From: Citrifermentans bremense R1
GTDB lineage: Bacteria > Desulfobacterota > Desulfuromonadia > Geobacterales > Geobacteraceae
Length of the DNA stretch: 64,000 nt
Reading direction: 5' to 3'
Assembly (NCBI RefSeq): GCF_000426865.1
Contig: NZ_AUGE01000018.1
Span: 1 to 64,000 of the forward strand
Both the position numbers and the translations under genes were made by a program. Of the stretch, positions 35,674 through 44,651 are shown piece by piece. Position 1 is the first letter of the stretch. Each line of letters starts with the position of its first letter. The notes under the pieces were generated by a model. It was not told where the DNA came from. It worked only from the letters and a program-made list of their open reading frames with translations, and searched no databases.

Positions 35674-36243
35674 ATGCTCCTGATGATAGACAACTACGAC
35701 TCCTTCACCTACAACATCGTCCAGTACCTGGGCGAGCTGGGCGAGGAGGTCGGGGTGCACCGAAACGACAAGATCACTTTGGACCAGATCGAGGCCCTGG
35801 CGCCGGAGCGCATCGTGATCTCCCCGGGCCCCTGCTCCCCGGAGGAGGCAGGGATCTCGGTCGAGGTGGTGCGCCGCTTCGCCGGGCGCATTCCGATCCT
35901 GGGGGTCTGTCTCGGGCACCAGTCGATCGGCTACGCCTTCGGCGGCAAGATCGTCAAGAGCGCCACCTTGATGCATGGCAAGACCTCCCCCATCCTGCAC
36001 GACGGCAAGGAACTCTTCGCCGGCCTCCCCAACCCGTTTGCGGCCACGCGCTACCATTCGCTGATCGTCGAGCGCGAGTCGCTTCCCGCCGAGTTGGAGG
36101 TGACCGCCTGGGTTGCCGAGGGGGAGATAATGGGGATGCGGCACCGCACCCTCCCGATCTGGGGCGTGCAGTTCCACCCGGAGTCTATCCTCACCGAGGG
36201 CGGGATGGAGCTTTTGCAAAACTTTCTGCAGATGACGAAGTAA
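35674..36243 (+). CDS. trpG: Anthranilate (or para-aminobenzoate) synthase glutamine amidotransferase
   Basis: The 189-residue class-I glutaminase starts [20 protein letters not shown]. The nucleophile Cys is in [17 protein letters not shown], and the His/Glu of the triad are in [13 protein letters not shown]. It releases ammonia for the TrpE chorismate enzyme; the same type also serves PabB. No trpE lies beside it in this window. The ATG at 35674 begins right at the family N-terminus; the 13-residue extension upstream would include the operator and is unlikely. Confidence 0.9.
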   Translation: MLLMIDNYDSFTYNIVQYLGELGEEVGVHRNDKITLDQIEALAPERIVISPGPCSPEEAGISVEVVRRFAGRIPILGVCLGHQSIGYAFGGKIVKSATLMHGKTSPILHDGKELFAGLPNPFAATRYHSLIVERESLPAELEVTAWVAEGEIMGMRHRTLPIWGVQFHPESILTEGGMELLQNFLQMTK

Positions 36244-36428
36244 CCTCTGCGCTACCAGGGACCCGGATGGCATCCGCCCGGGCCCGGTTCCCTGGCTGGC
36301 GCCGCAAATGCATGGCCAGCAAGGAGAACGTCCCGCACCGGATCACCCCGTCCTTCGCTGTTTTCCCCAGTGCTGCCTTTCTTTTTTCTGTGGTGATGCT
36401 TTTGATCTTTGGTTGAAAAGGAGCGGCT

Positions 36429-37487
36429 ATGATTCGCAAGGCAATCGCGCGTGTAGTGGAACGGCAGGATCTTTCCGAAGCAGAGATGATCGAGGTCATG
36501 GACCAGGTGATGTCCGGCGGCGCCACCCCGGCGCAGATCGCCTCCTTCATCACCGCCCTCAGGATGAAGGGGGAGACGGTTGACGAGATCACCGGCGCCG
36601 CGCGCGTCATGCGCGACCGGGCGCTTCCCATCCGGGTGGGGAAGAGCGTGCTCGGCATCGACCGCGACGACATCAACCTCGACCGCGAGACCATCCTCGA
36701 CACCTGCGGCACCGGCGGCAGCGGCACCAACAGCTTCAACATCTCCACTACCGTAGCCTTCATCGTATCCGCCTGCGGCGTCAAGGTCGCCAAGCACGGC
36801 AACCGCGCGGTCTCCTCTTCCTGCGGCTCGGCCGACGTCCTGGAGGCGTTGGGGGTGAACCTCGACGTCACCCCCGATGTGGTCGAGCGGAGCATCGCCC
36901 AGATCGGCATCGGCTTTCTCTTCGCCCCGGCGCTTCACGGCGCCATGAAGCACGCCATCGGCCCCAGGCGCGAGATCGGCATCCGTACCATCTTCAACAT
37001 ATTGGGCCCCCTGACCAACCCCGCCGGCGCCGACTGCCAGGTGCTCGGCGTCTACCGCGAGGACCTGGTGGAGAAGCTCGCGCAGGTCTTGAAGAAACTC
37101 GGCTGCCGCAGCGGCTTCGTGGTGCATGGCTGCGACGGCATGGACGAGATCACCCTGACCGGCGAGAGCACCGTGGCCGAGATCACCGCCGACGGCGTGA
37201 AGCTCTACAAGGTAACCCCGGAGCAGTTCGGCCTGGAGCGCGCTCCGCTTGCCGAACTGCACGGCGGCGACGCACTGGGAAACGCGGTTATCGTTAGAGA
37301 CATCCTCTCCGGCAAGGACGGCGCCAAGAGGCGCATCGTGCTTTTGAACGCAGGGTATGCGCTGGTCGCTACCGGGAAGGCGAAGGAGGTCGCCGAGGGG
37401 ATACGTCTCGCCGCCGAGACCATCGACTCCGGCGCGGCGATGAAGCAGCTTGAGCGGTTGGTCGCGCTTACCAACGAGGTGGAATAG
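36429..37487 (+). CDS. trpD: Anthranilate phosphoribosyltransferase
   Basis: The 352-residue enzyme joins anthranilate to PRPP, the second committed step to tryptophan. The glycine-rich PRPP site is [20 protein letters not shown], and the [20 protein letters not shown] loop binds anthranilate. [20 protein letters not shown] follows, all standard for TrpD. Length is normal. AAGGAGCGG precedes the ATG. The distance to trpG (185 bases) and to trpC (297 bases) is large for an operon, but the direction and order are conserved. Confidence 0.95.
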   Translation: MIRKAIARVVERQDLSEAEMIEVMDQVMSGGATPAQIASFITALRMKGETVDEITGAARVMRDRALPIRVGKSVLGIDRDDINLDRETILDTCGTGGSGTNSFNISTTVAFIVSACGVKVAKHGNRAVSSSCGSADVLEALGVNLDVTPDVVERSIAQIGIGFLFAPALHGAMKHAIGPRREIGIRTIFNILGPLTNPAGADCQVLGVYREDLVEKLAQVLKKLGCRSGFVVHGCDGMDEITLTGESTVAEITADGVKLYKVTPEQFGLERAPLAELHGGDALGNAVIVRDILSGKDGAKRRIVLLNAGYALVATGKAKEVAEGIRLAAETIDSGAAMKQLERLVALTNEVE

Positions 37488-37489
37488 AG

Positions 37490-37633
37490 TTCTCCCCCCC
37501 TCCCGCTCTGGGGGAGAGAGCATAGACTGGAAGCTCCTTTATACCCTCCCCCCCTGGGGGAGGGTTGAGGGAGATGCCACAAGCTAGAACGGCGCCCCTC
37601 ACCCCAACCCTCTCCCAGAGGGAGAGGGGGCAT
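37490..37633. repeat. Cluster of three C/G-run palindromes between trpD and trpC
   Basis: The units are TCTCCCC...GGGGAGA (37491-37516), ACCCTCCCC...GGGGAGGGT (about 37545-37568) and CTCTCCC AGA GGGAGAG (37611-37627). They resemble the htpX-terC hairpin at 11681. No gene lies in 37488-37784; the clustering resembles REP/BIME-type elements. Confidence 0.65.
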
Positions 37634-37784
37634 GGACGCAGCGTTCTGCCATCAGAAGTTGAAGCAATTTTCACTGAAACTGTAACCCATGTCCCCGAAC
37701 ACATGTCACCCTTGACTCGGTCTGCACACCCCTAGGGGAGGGGGGACTAGGTCATGGATCACAGGATCACGAAGGATTTACTTT

Positions 37785-38585
37785 ATGACGCAGCTCCCCG
37801 ATGTGCTGAAGAAAATAGTGGACTACAAGCAGGGCGAAGTCGCCGCCATGAAGGCGGAAGTGCCGCTAAACGAGATCATGGACCGGCTCGCCGAACTGGA
37901 GGACCACCCCCGGGGGTTCCAGGCGGCGCTTATCAACTCGCTCTCCTCGGGATGGACCCCTATCATCGCGGAGGTGAAGAAGGGGTCCCCGTCCAAGGGG
38001 CTGATCCGGCCCGACTTCGACCCGCTGCAGATCGCCCGGACCTACCAGGAAAACGGGGCCAGCTGCCTCTCCGTCCTCACCGACGAGCATTTCTTCATGG
38101 GGCACCTGAGCTACTTGGCCGCTATCCGCGAAGAGGTTTCGCTCCCGCTTCTGCGCAAGGACTTCATCTTCGACCCCTATCAGATCTACCAGGCCCGCGC
38201 CGCCGGGGCCGACGCCATCCTCCTGATCGCAGCCATGCTGGATCTCCCCCAGTTGCGGGACTTCGCCGCGCTGGCGCAGGAGCTCTCCATGGACGTGCTC
38301 CTGGAGGTGCATGACGAGAAGGAACTGGAGACGGCCCTGCAGACCGATTGCAGCATGATCGGCATCAACAACCGCGATCTGAGGAGCTTCGTGGTCGACA
38401 TCCGCACCTCGGAGCGTCTGGCCGCGCTGGTGCCGCAGGGGCGCCTGGTGGTAGCGGAAAGCGGCATCAACAGGCGCGAGGAGATCGTGCACCTCATGTC
38501 GAACGGGCTGCACGCCTTTCTCATCGGCGAGTCGCTGATGCGCGAGGACGACTTCGGCTCGAAGCTGCGCGAACTGCTGGGTTAA
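37785..38585 (+). CDS. trpC: Indole-3-glycerol phosphate synthase
   Basis: The 266-residue TIM barrel closes the indole ring in tryptophan synthesis. Catalytic Lys and substrate residues are visible: [20 protein letters not shown] (strand 1 with E-V-K-x-x-S-P-S), [20 protein letters not shown] (R-K-D-F), [35 protein letters not shown] (I-N-N-R-D-L), and VAESGIN. All catalytic positions are present. The gap of 29 bases to trpB2 fits one transcript. Confidence 0.95.
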   Translation: MTQLPDVLKKIVDYKQGEVAAMKAEVPLNEIMDRLAELEDHPRGFQAALINSLSSGWTPIIAEVKKGSPSKGLIRPDFDPLQIARTYQENGASCLSVLTDEHFFMGHLSYLAAIREEVSLPLLRKDFIFDPYQIYQARAAGADAILLIAAMLDLPQLRDFAALAQELSMDVLLEVHDEKELETALQTDCSMIGINNRDLRSFVVDIRTSERLAALVPQGRLVVAESGINRREEIVHLMSNGLHAFLIGESLMREDDFGSKLRELLG

Positions 38586-38614
38586 CTACGACAATCCGTC
38601 CCAAAGGAGTGGCT

Positions 38615-39970
38615 ATGAATACCAAGTTTATGCTCGATGAATCACGCATCCCTAAACAGTGGTACAACATCATCCCCGACATGCCCGGGCCGCTGCATCC
38701 TGTCGTCAACCCGCAGACCTTGAAGCCGGTCACACCCGAGGATATGACCGCCATCTTCCCCATGTCGCTGATCGAGCAGGAGATGTCGACCGAGCGCTGG
38801 ATCGATATTCCCGAAGACGTGCGCGAAAAATACAGGCTCTGGCGGCCGGCCCCGCTTTTCAGGGCCAGAAGGCTGGAGCAGGCGCTGCAGACCCCGGCGA
38901 AGATCTATTACAAATACGAAGGGGTCTCGCCCGCCGGCTCCCATAAGCCGAACTCCGCCATCCCGCAGGCCTACTACAACAAGCAGGCGGGGATCCGCAG
39001 GCTCGCTACCGAGACCGGCGCGGGGCAGTGGGGGAGCTCGCTGGCCCTGGCCTGCTCCATGTTCGGCTTGGAGTGCACCATCTACATGGTGAAGGTCTCC
39101 TGTACCCAGAAGCCGTACCGAAAGAGCATGATGCAGCTTTGGGGCGCGACGGTGATCCCGTCCCCCTCCGAGTTCACCAACGCGGGGCGCTCGATTCTGG
39201 CGCACGACCCGAACAACCTGGGGAGCCTCGGCATCGCCATCTCCGAGGCGGTGGAGGACGCGGCGACCCACGACGACACGAACTATGCGCTGGGGAGCGT
39301 CTTGAACCACGTCTGCCTGCACCAGACCGTGATCGGGCTGGAAGCGAAGGAGCAGATGGAGCTGGCCGGGGATTACCCCGATGTGGTGATCGCCTGCTGC
39401 GGCGGCGGCTCCAACTTCGCCGGGCTCGCCTTCCCCTTCCTCTCCGACCGCGCCAACGGGAAAAAGGTGCGCTGCCTGGCCGTGGAGCCGGCTTCCTGCC
39501 CGACCCTGACCAAGGGGATTTACGCCTTCGATTACGGCGACACGGCGAAGCTTGCCCCCATCACCAAGATGTACACCCTGGGGCACGACTTCATGCCGCC
39601 GGGGATCCATGCCGGCGGGCTGCGCTACCACGGTGAGTCCGCGCTCATCTCCCAGCTCTACCACGCCGGAGAGATCGAGGCGAAGTCCTACAAGCAGAAC
39701 GCCTGCTTCGAAGGGGCGCTGCTTTTCGCCAGGAGCGAGGGGATCGTGCCGGCGCCGGAATCCTCCCACGCGGTGCGCGCCGCCATCGACGAGGCGGTGC
39801 TGGCCAAGGAGGAGGGGAAGGAGAAGACCATCCTCTTCGGGCTTTCCGGCCACGGGCAGCTCGACATGATGGCGTACGACGCCTATCTCTCCGGCGCGCT
39901 CGAGGACTTCGAGTATCCGGAGGAGATGATCCGGCAATCGCTGGAGCGGCTGCCGAAGGTTTCCTTCTAG
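38615..39970 (+). CDS. trpB2: TrpB2-type tryptophan synthase beta chain
   Basis: The 451-residue PLP enzyme is longer than ordinary TrpB (about 400), with an N-terminal extension opening [20 protein letters not shown]. The PLP lysine is K111 in [35 protein letters not shown] shows W where standard TrpB has H (T-G-A-G-Q-H-G). Both points mark the TrpB2 subclass, which lacks the usual TrpA-docking features and can condense free indole with serine. No trpA or standard trpB is in the window. AAAGGAGT at 38602-38609 fixes the start. Confidence 0.9.
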   Translation: MNTKFMLDESRIPKQWYNIIPDMPGPLHPVVNPQTLKPVTPEDMTAIFPMSLIEQEMSTERWIDIPEDVREKYRLWRPAPLFRARRLEQALQTPAKIYYKYEGVSPAGSHKPNSAIPQAYYNKQAGIRRLATETGAGQWGSSLALACSMFGLECTIYMVKVSCTQKPYRKSMMQLWGATVIPSPSEFTNAGRSILAHDPNNLGSLGIAISEAVEDAATHDDTNYALGSVLNHVCLHQTVIGLEAKEQMELAGDYPDVVIACCGGGSNFAGLAFPFLSDRANGKKVRCLAVEPASCPTLTKGIYAFDYGDTAKLAPITKMYTLGHDFMPPGIHAGGLRYHGESALISQLYHAGEIEAKSYKQNACFEGALLFARSEGIVPAPESSHAVRAAIDEAVLAKEEGKEKTILFGLSGHGQLDMMAYDAYLSGALEDFEYPEEMIRQSLERLPKVSF

Positions 39971-39978
39971 GGACGATA

Positions 39979-40007
39979 GGGGACTGGCTCCGAAGGTGCC
40001 TGTCCCC
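39979..40007. repeat. Short GGGGAC...GTCCCC palindrome, copy 4
   Basis: GGGGAC-T-GGC pairs with GCC-T-GTCCCC around TCCGAAGGT. It lies just after trpB2, in a 282-base gap before trpF that has no gene and a further C/G-run palindrome near 40080-40110. Confidence 0.55.
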
Positions 40008-40252
40008 GTTGCTGCTAGGGACAACCCTCACCCGCCTTCGCGATCAGCAGTGATCTGCTTTTAAGCCTCTGCAGAACCCTGCCCCCTCCCTTGACGGGAC
40101 GGGGGGATGTCTTCGAGGCGATTGCCCATGCCAAGGGTCGTGAAGATCGGCCTGCTGGAAAGGATGTTTCTTTCCGCCGAAAAGAAGGGCCGTTTCGGGC
40201 GGAATTCCCCGGCGGCAGGTGGGAAATTGAGCAATTTTAAGGGTATACGCCG

Positions 40253-40873
40253 ATGACAAAGGTGAAGATATGTGGCATAACAACGCTTGAGGATGCTCTC
40301 ATGGCAGTCGACGCCGGGGCAGACGCCCTTGGGTTCGTCTTCTTCGAGAAGTCCCCGCGCAATATCGCGCCTGAAGCTGCCGCCCGGATCATCCGGGAGC
40401 TTCCCCCCTTCGTCCAGGTGGTGGGGCTCTTTGTCAACGCCGAACTCGACTTCGTCAACCGTACCGCAGACACCTGCGGCCTCGATCTGGTTCAGCTGCA
40501 CGGAGAGGAGAGCCCGGCATACTGCGGGCTGGTGCGGCGAAGGGTGATGAAGGCGTTCCGGGTGCGCAGCGCCGAGAGCCTTGCCGCACTTCCCAACTAC
40601 AAGGTTTCGGCCTATCTCCTTGACGCCTACTCCCCGGCTTCCCCCGGCGGGACCGGCGAGCGCTTCGACTGGGATCACGCCGTAGCCGCCAAAGGGCAGG
40701 GGAGGATAGTTCTGGCAGGAGGGCTCGACCCTGACAACGTCGCCCAGGCGGTGGCCAAGGTCGCCCCTTATGCGGTCGACGTCTCCAGCGGCGTGGAGCT
40801 TGCCCCCGGCCGCAAGGACCCAGAGAAAGTCAGGCGTTTCGTTGCTGAGGCGAAGAAGGTCTCCTTAATTTAA
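40253..40873 (+). CDS. trpF: Phosphoribosylanthranilate isomerase
   Basis: The 206-residue TIM barrel isomerises PRA to CdRP. MTKVKICGITTLEDALMAVD carries the catalytic Cys (C-G-I-T). GADALGFVFFEKSPRNIAPE, VGLFVNAELDFV, LDLVQLHGEESPAYC, the catalytic Asp in YLLDAYSPASPGGTGERFDW, and VDVSSGVELAPGRKDPEKVR are all in family order. No ribosome site stands out before the ATG at 40253. Confidence 0.95.
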   Translation: MTKVKICGITTLEDALMAVDAGADALGFVFFEKSPRNIAPEAAARIIRELPPFVQVVGLFVNAELDFVNRTADTCGLDLVQLHGEESPAYCGLVRRRVMKAFRVRSAESLAALPNYKVSAYLLDAYSPASPGGTGERFDWDHAVAAKGQGRIVLAGGLDPDNVAQAVAKVAPYAVDVSSGVELAPGRKDPEKVRRFVAEAKKVSLI

Positions 40874-40977
40874 GTCGAACCCTCTCCCGACCCTTTCCAC
40901 AAGGCAGGGGGAGTTTGTACCTGATAACGTAGAACCTTGAAGCATGAGCGGTTTTAACCCAAACCAAAGGAGTGGCA

Positions 40978-42576
40978 ATGAAGATTATCGTAACCGATGA
41001 AGTGGCTCAGGAAGGACTGGCACTTTTGCAGCGCGACCCGCGCGTGCAGATGGACATCAAGCTGGGACTGAAGAAGGAAGAGCTTTACTCGATCATTGGT
41101 GATTACGACGTTATCATCACCAGAAGCGGCACCACCGTGGACAAGCCCCTGCTTGACGCAGCGACCAACCTGAAAATGGTGGCGCGCGCCGGCGTCGGCG
41201 TCGACAACGTGGATGTCGACTATGCCTCCGCCAAGGGCGTCATCGTCGTCAATGCACCTTTCGGCAACACCAACAGCGCGGCGGAACACGCCATGGCGCT
41301 GCTGCTTTCCTTCTGCCGCAATATCACCAAGGCTAACTCGTCCCTCAAGGGAGGCGCCTGGAAGCGCGCCCCCTTCACCGGCTACGAACTTAAAGGGCGC
41401 ACCGCCGGCGTCATCGGTCTGGGCAAGGTAGGGGGGAGGGTGGCTACCCGCCTCAAGGCTTTCGAGTGCGAAGTGCTCGCCTGCGACCCCTACATCGCAG
41501 AGAAAAGGGCGCACGACCTTGGCGTCAAGCTGGTTTCGCTGGATGAAATCGTCCGCGTCTGCGACATCATCACCGTCCACACCCCGCTTACCGCGGAGAC
41601 CAGCAACATGATCGGCAAGAAAGAGCTCGCCGCCATGAAGGAAGGGGTCATCGTCATCAACGCGGCGCGCGGCGGCATCATCAACGAGGAGGCGATGCTT
41701 GAGGCGCTCGATTCCGGCAAGGTAACCGGCGCAGCCTTCGACGTCTGGAGCCAGGAGCCCCCCGACACCGATACCCTGAAAAAGCTGATCGGCCACGAGA
41801 AGATGGTGGTCACGCCGCATCTGGGCGCCAACACCTTTGAAGCGCAGGTGAACGTGGCGGTGGACGTCTCCCGTGAGATCATCCACTACCTGGACGAGCA
41901 GCCGCTGGAGAACGCCATCAACATCCCGAGGTTCGACGCAGCCCTCATGGGGCAGATGCGTCCTTACCTGAACCTGATGAACGTGCTGTCCGATTTCGTC
42001 ATCCAGCTGGTGGACACCAACCTGAACAAGATCACCTTCACCTACACCGGCAACCTCGCCCAGTACGACTGCACGCCCATCACCGTTCTTGGTCTGGCGT
42101 CGCTTCTGAACCGCAGGGTCGAGCAGGACGTGAACATGGTCAACGCGCAGCTCGTCGCCGACAGCATGGGGATCGTCGTCGAAGAGGTGAAGTCCAACCA
42201 GACCGAGGCCTTCTCCAACATGATCACCATCGCCATCGAGGGCCCCGGCGAGAAGAGGCTCATCAGCGGCACCTTGTTCGAAGGGATCCCGCGCATCGTC
42301 AAGCTGCGCGACTACCAGATGGACTTCCGCCCCGAAGAGCACATGCTGCTCATGGCTTACGGCGACCGTCCGGGCATCATCGGCAAGATCGGCACCATCC
42401 TCGGCACCCACGAGATCAACATCGCCTCGATGAACCTGGGTCGTCGCGAGAAGAAAGGGGAGGCGATGGTCATCCTCTCCCTCGACTCCGCCGTAACCCC
42501 GGAAGTCGTGGAAGAGGTGCGAGGCGCCACCGAGGCGACCTTCGTCAAACCGCTCTACCTGGTGACCGCGAAGTAG
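40978..42576 (+). CDS. serA: D-3-phosphoglycerate dehydrogenase
   Basis: The 532-residue long-form (type I) SerA has a catalytic/NAD domain (GVIGLGKVGGRVATRLKAFE at about 145), the catalytic Arg-Glu-His set (NAARGGIINEEAMLEAL and TPHLGANTFEAQ), an intervening domain (about 320-450), and a C-terminal ACT domain (LLMAYGDRPGIIGKIGTILG). It makes serine precursor in the cytoplasm, and serine is the co-substrate for TrpB2 upstream. AAAGGAG before ATG 40978 sets the start. It is closed by a strong terminator. Confidence 0.95.
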   Translation: MKIIVTDEVAQEGLALLQRDPRVQMDIKLGLKKEELYSIIGDYDVIITRSGTTVDKPLLDAATNLKMVARAGVGVDNVDVDYASAKGVIVVNAPFGNTNSAAEHAMALLLSFCRNITKANSSLKGGAWKRAPFTGYELKGRTAGVIGLGKVGGRVATRLKAFECEVLACDPYIAEKRAHDLGVKLVSLDEIVRVCDIITVHTPLTAETSNMIGKKELAAMKEGVIVINAARGGIINEEAMLEALDSGKVTGAAFDVWSQEPPDTDTLKKLIGHEKMVVTPHLGANTFEAQVNVAVDVSREIIHYLDEQPLENAINIPRFDAALMGQMRPYLNLMNVLSDFVIQLVDTNLNKITFTYTGNLAQYDCTPITVLGLASLLNRRVEQDVNMVNAQLVADSMGIVVEEVKSNQTEAFSNMITIAIEGPGEKRLISGTLFEGIPRIVKLRDYQMDFRPEEHMLLMAYGDRPGIIGKIGTILGTHEINIASMNLGRREKKGEAMVILSLDSAVTPEVVEEVRGATEATFVKPLYLVTAK

Positions 42577-42596
42577 GAAGGAAACCACAGGCAAAG

Positions 42597-42632
42597 AAAA
42601 AGGCCCCGGCGAAAGCTCGGGGCCTTTTTTTT
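42597..42632 (+). terminator. Rho-independent terminator of serA
   Basis: AGGCCCCG (42601-42608) pairs with CGGGGCCT (42618-42625), with A run before and eight T after. Confidence 0.92.
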
Positions 42633-42644
42633 AACCTGAAAGCG

Positions 42645-42815
42645 TAAGGCGGAACACAGAGGGCACAGGGGAAAAGCCAAGGCGGTCACAGAGGAGAAAC
42701 CAGACCCTAAAACTGCAACGGCCCTGTATCCCCTTTATCCCTGTTCAATGCCTTGTTCTCCCTCAGCGTCCTCTGCGAACCTCCGTGAACTCTCTGTTCC
42801 GCCTGTAGCCTTTAA
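42645..42815. repeat. Dispersed ACAGAGG and CCCTTTATCCC repeats between serA and DAHP synthase
   Basis: AACACAGAGGGCACAGGGGA and the inverse-type CCTCTGCGAACCTCCGTGAA / CTCTCTGTTCCGCC surround TATCCCCTTTATCCCTGTTC (42730-42749). The same words occur at 2529-2560, 2708-2735, 3860-3963 and 55496-55565. No gene. Confidence 0.5.
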
Positions 42816-42819
42816 CTAA

Positions 42820-43893
42820 CTAAGAAATCTTCCTGCCGCCGCAGGCTTTCAATCTGCGGTGGGCTTCGCGCAGGGTGGCCTCGGTGGTTTCCCAGCTGAT
42901 GCAGCTGTCGGTGATCGATACGCCGTAGGTCAAGGAGGAGGGGTCGCCGTCTTTCGGCATGGGCTGGTTCCCTTCCTTCAAATAGCTCTCGATCATCACG
43001 CCGGAGATGCTGCGGTTGCCAGCGGCGATCTGGTCGATCACGCTCTTCATCACCTCGGGTTGCCGCTCGTACTTCTTCTCGGAGTTGCCGTGGCTGCAGT
43101 CGACCATCATGGTGGGGGCAAGGCCCGCCTTGGCGATCATCTCCTCGGATTTGGCGATGTCCTCCGGGGAGTAGTTCGGCTTCTTGCTTCCGCCGCGCAA
43201 GACCATGTGCACGTCGGGATTGCCGGTGGTCTGGATGATGGAGGTCAGGCCGTCGCGGTTGATGCCGAGGAAGCTGTGGGAATGAAGCGCCGCCTTCATG
43301 GCGTCGATGGCGATCTGGAGGTTACCGTCGGTGCCGTTTTTGAACCCTATCGCGAAGGAGAGGCCGCTTGCCATTTCGCGGTGGGTCTGTGATTCGGTGG
43401 TGCGGGCCCCGATGGCGCCCCAGGAGAGGAGATCGGCCAGGTACTCGGGGGTGATCGGGTCGAGCATCTCGGTTGCGACAGGAAGTCCCATCTCGGTGAT
43501 CTTGCAGAGAAGGCCGCGGGCGATGCCGAGCCCCTTGGAGATCTGGTGGGTGCCGTTCATGTCAGGGTCGTTGATGAGCCCCTTCCACCCGATGGTGGTG
43601 CGCGGCTTCTCGAAGTACACGCGCATGATCAGCAGCATTTCCTCGGAGACCTCCTTGGCGAGCGCCGCGAGCTTCTCCGCGTACTCCAGGGCTCCCTTGG
43701 GGTCGTGAATGGAGCAGGGGCCGACGACCACCATGAGCCGCTTGTCCTCTCCCCTCAAGATCCTGGTGATGGCCGCGCGGCTGTTGCTCACGCAGGTCCC
43801 GGATTTCTCGGACATGGGGAAGACCTGTCTGAGATCGGTAGGTGCAATGATCGGAGTGATGCTTCTTACCTTGAGATTGTTGGTCTTGATCAT
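42820..43893 (-). CDS. aroG: 3-deoxy-7-phosphoheptulonate (DAHP) synthase, AroG-type class I
   Basis: The 357-residue enzyme condenses PEP and erythrose-4-phosphate, the entry to the shikimate pathway. VVVGPCSIHDPKGALEYAEK, MRVYFEKPRTTIGWKGLIND, WGAIGARTTESQTHREMASG, VLRGGSKKPNY and TMMVDCSHGNSEKKYERQPE hold the metal and substrate residues of the AroF/G/H family. It lies downstream of the trp genes on the opposite strand, so it feeds chorismate to the same pathway but from its own promoter. Confidence 0.95.
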   Translation of the reverse strand: MIKTNNLKVRSITPIIAPTDLRQVFPMSEKSGTCVSNSRAAITRILRGEDKRLMVVVGPCSIHDPKGALEYAEKLAALAKEVSEEMLLIMRVYFEKPRTTIGWKGLINDPDMNGTHQISKGLGIARGLLCKITEMGLPVATEMLDPITPEYLADLLSWGAIGARTTESQTHREMASGLSFAIGFKNGTDGNLQIAIDAMKAALHSHSFLGINRDGLTSIIQTTGNPDVHMVLRGGSKKPNYSPEDIAKSEEMIAKAGLAPTMMVDCSHGNSEKKYERQPEVMKSVIDQIAAGNRSISGVMIESYLKEGNQPMPKDGDPSSLTYGVSITDSCISWETTEATLREAHRRLKACGGRKIS

Positions 43894-43956
43894 CTGAGAC
43901 TCCCGCGCTAGCAGTTTTTAATGTGCTGTAATCTAGCGCGTTTCTCATGTAGTGTC

Positions 43957-44004
43957 AAAAAAAAATGCCCCCGGCGTGGTGAATTTTGCCGAGGGCATAT
44001 TTTT
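43957..44004 (-). terminator. Terminator of the pncB-pncA unit
   Basis: On the minus strand ATGCCCTCGGC pairs with GCCGGGGGCAT (one mismatch), followed by nine T. It lies 6 bases downstream of pncA and has A/T tracts on both sides. Confidence 0.85.
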
Positions 44005-44009
44005 GTTTG

Positions 44010-44642
44010 CTATCCGCGTCCCTGCTGTCGCTGCGGCGCGCCATCCCACGCCACGGCGGTGCCGATGGAGGCGAGGGTGGCGACGTCGGCGCCAGAGTGG
44101 ATCATCTCCGCCACGGCCCGCTCCGAATCCCCCGGCCTGAGGTCGACTCCCCCGACGGCATCGGTCAGGAGGGTCACCTCGAATCCCGCCTTCAACGCCT
44201 CGAGCACCGTCTGTCTCACGCAGAAATCGGTGGCGAGCCCCCCGACGTAGAGCCGGTCCAGCTCCATGTGCCGCAGCAGCATGACGAATGGGGTGCCGTT
44301 CTCGGTTACCCCCTGCATGGCCGAGTATCCGTCGTCCCAGGAGGCCATCCCCTTGGAGATGACGATGGTGTCGCTTGGAAGTACCAGTGCCGGGTGAAAT
44401 TCGGCGCCGAGGGTCCCCTGGACGCAGTGGGCCGGCCATTCACCGCCGTTTTCCTTGAAGTGCTTGCTCTGCTTTGGATGCCAGTCGCGCGAGGCGAAGA
44501 CGGGCGCGCTCCTGCGCTTGAACAGATCCAGGTACCGGTTCAGTGCGTGGATCACCTGGTCGCAACGGGGGACGGGGAGCGCCCCTCCCGGACAGAAATC
44601 CACCTGCGCGTCGACAACAAGAAGTGCTCCTCTTCGTTGCAT
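44010..44642 (-). CDS. pncA: Nicotinamidase
   Basis: The 210-residue cysteine hydrolase of the isochorismatase fold deamidates nicotinamide to nicotinate. Catalytic D11 (LLVVDAQVDFCPGG), K97 (VISKGMASWDDGYS) and C141 (GGLATDFCVRQTVLEALKAG) are present, as are metal ligands D53, H55 and H61 (SRDWHPKQSKHF). The product is the substrate of PncB encoded 9 bases upstream, so the pair forms an NAD-salvage operon. Confidence 0.94.
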   Translation of the reverse strand: MQRRGALLVVDAQVDFCPGGALPVPRCDQVIHALNRYLDLFKRRSAPVFASRDWHPKQSKHFKENGGEWPAHCVQGTLGAEFHPALVLPSDTIVISKGMASWDDGYSAMQGVTENGTPFVMLLRHMELDRLYVGGLATDFCVRQTVLEALKAGFEVTLLTDAVGGVDLRPGDSERAVAEMIHSGADVATLASIGTAVAWDGAPQRQQGRG

Positions 44643-44651
44643 GATCGCCTC

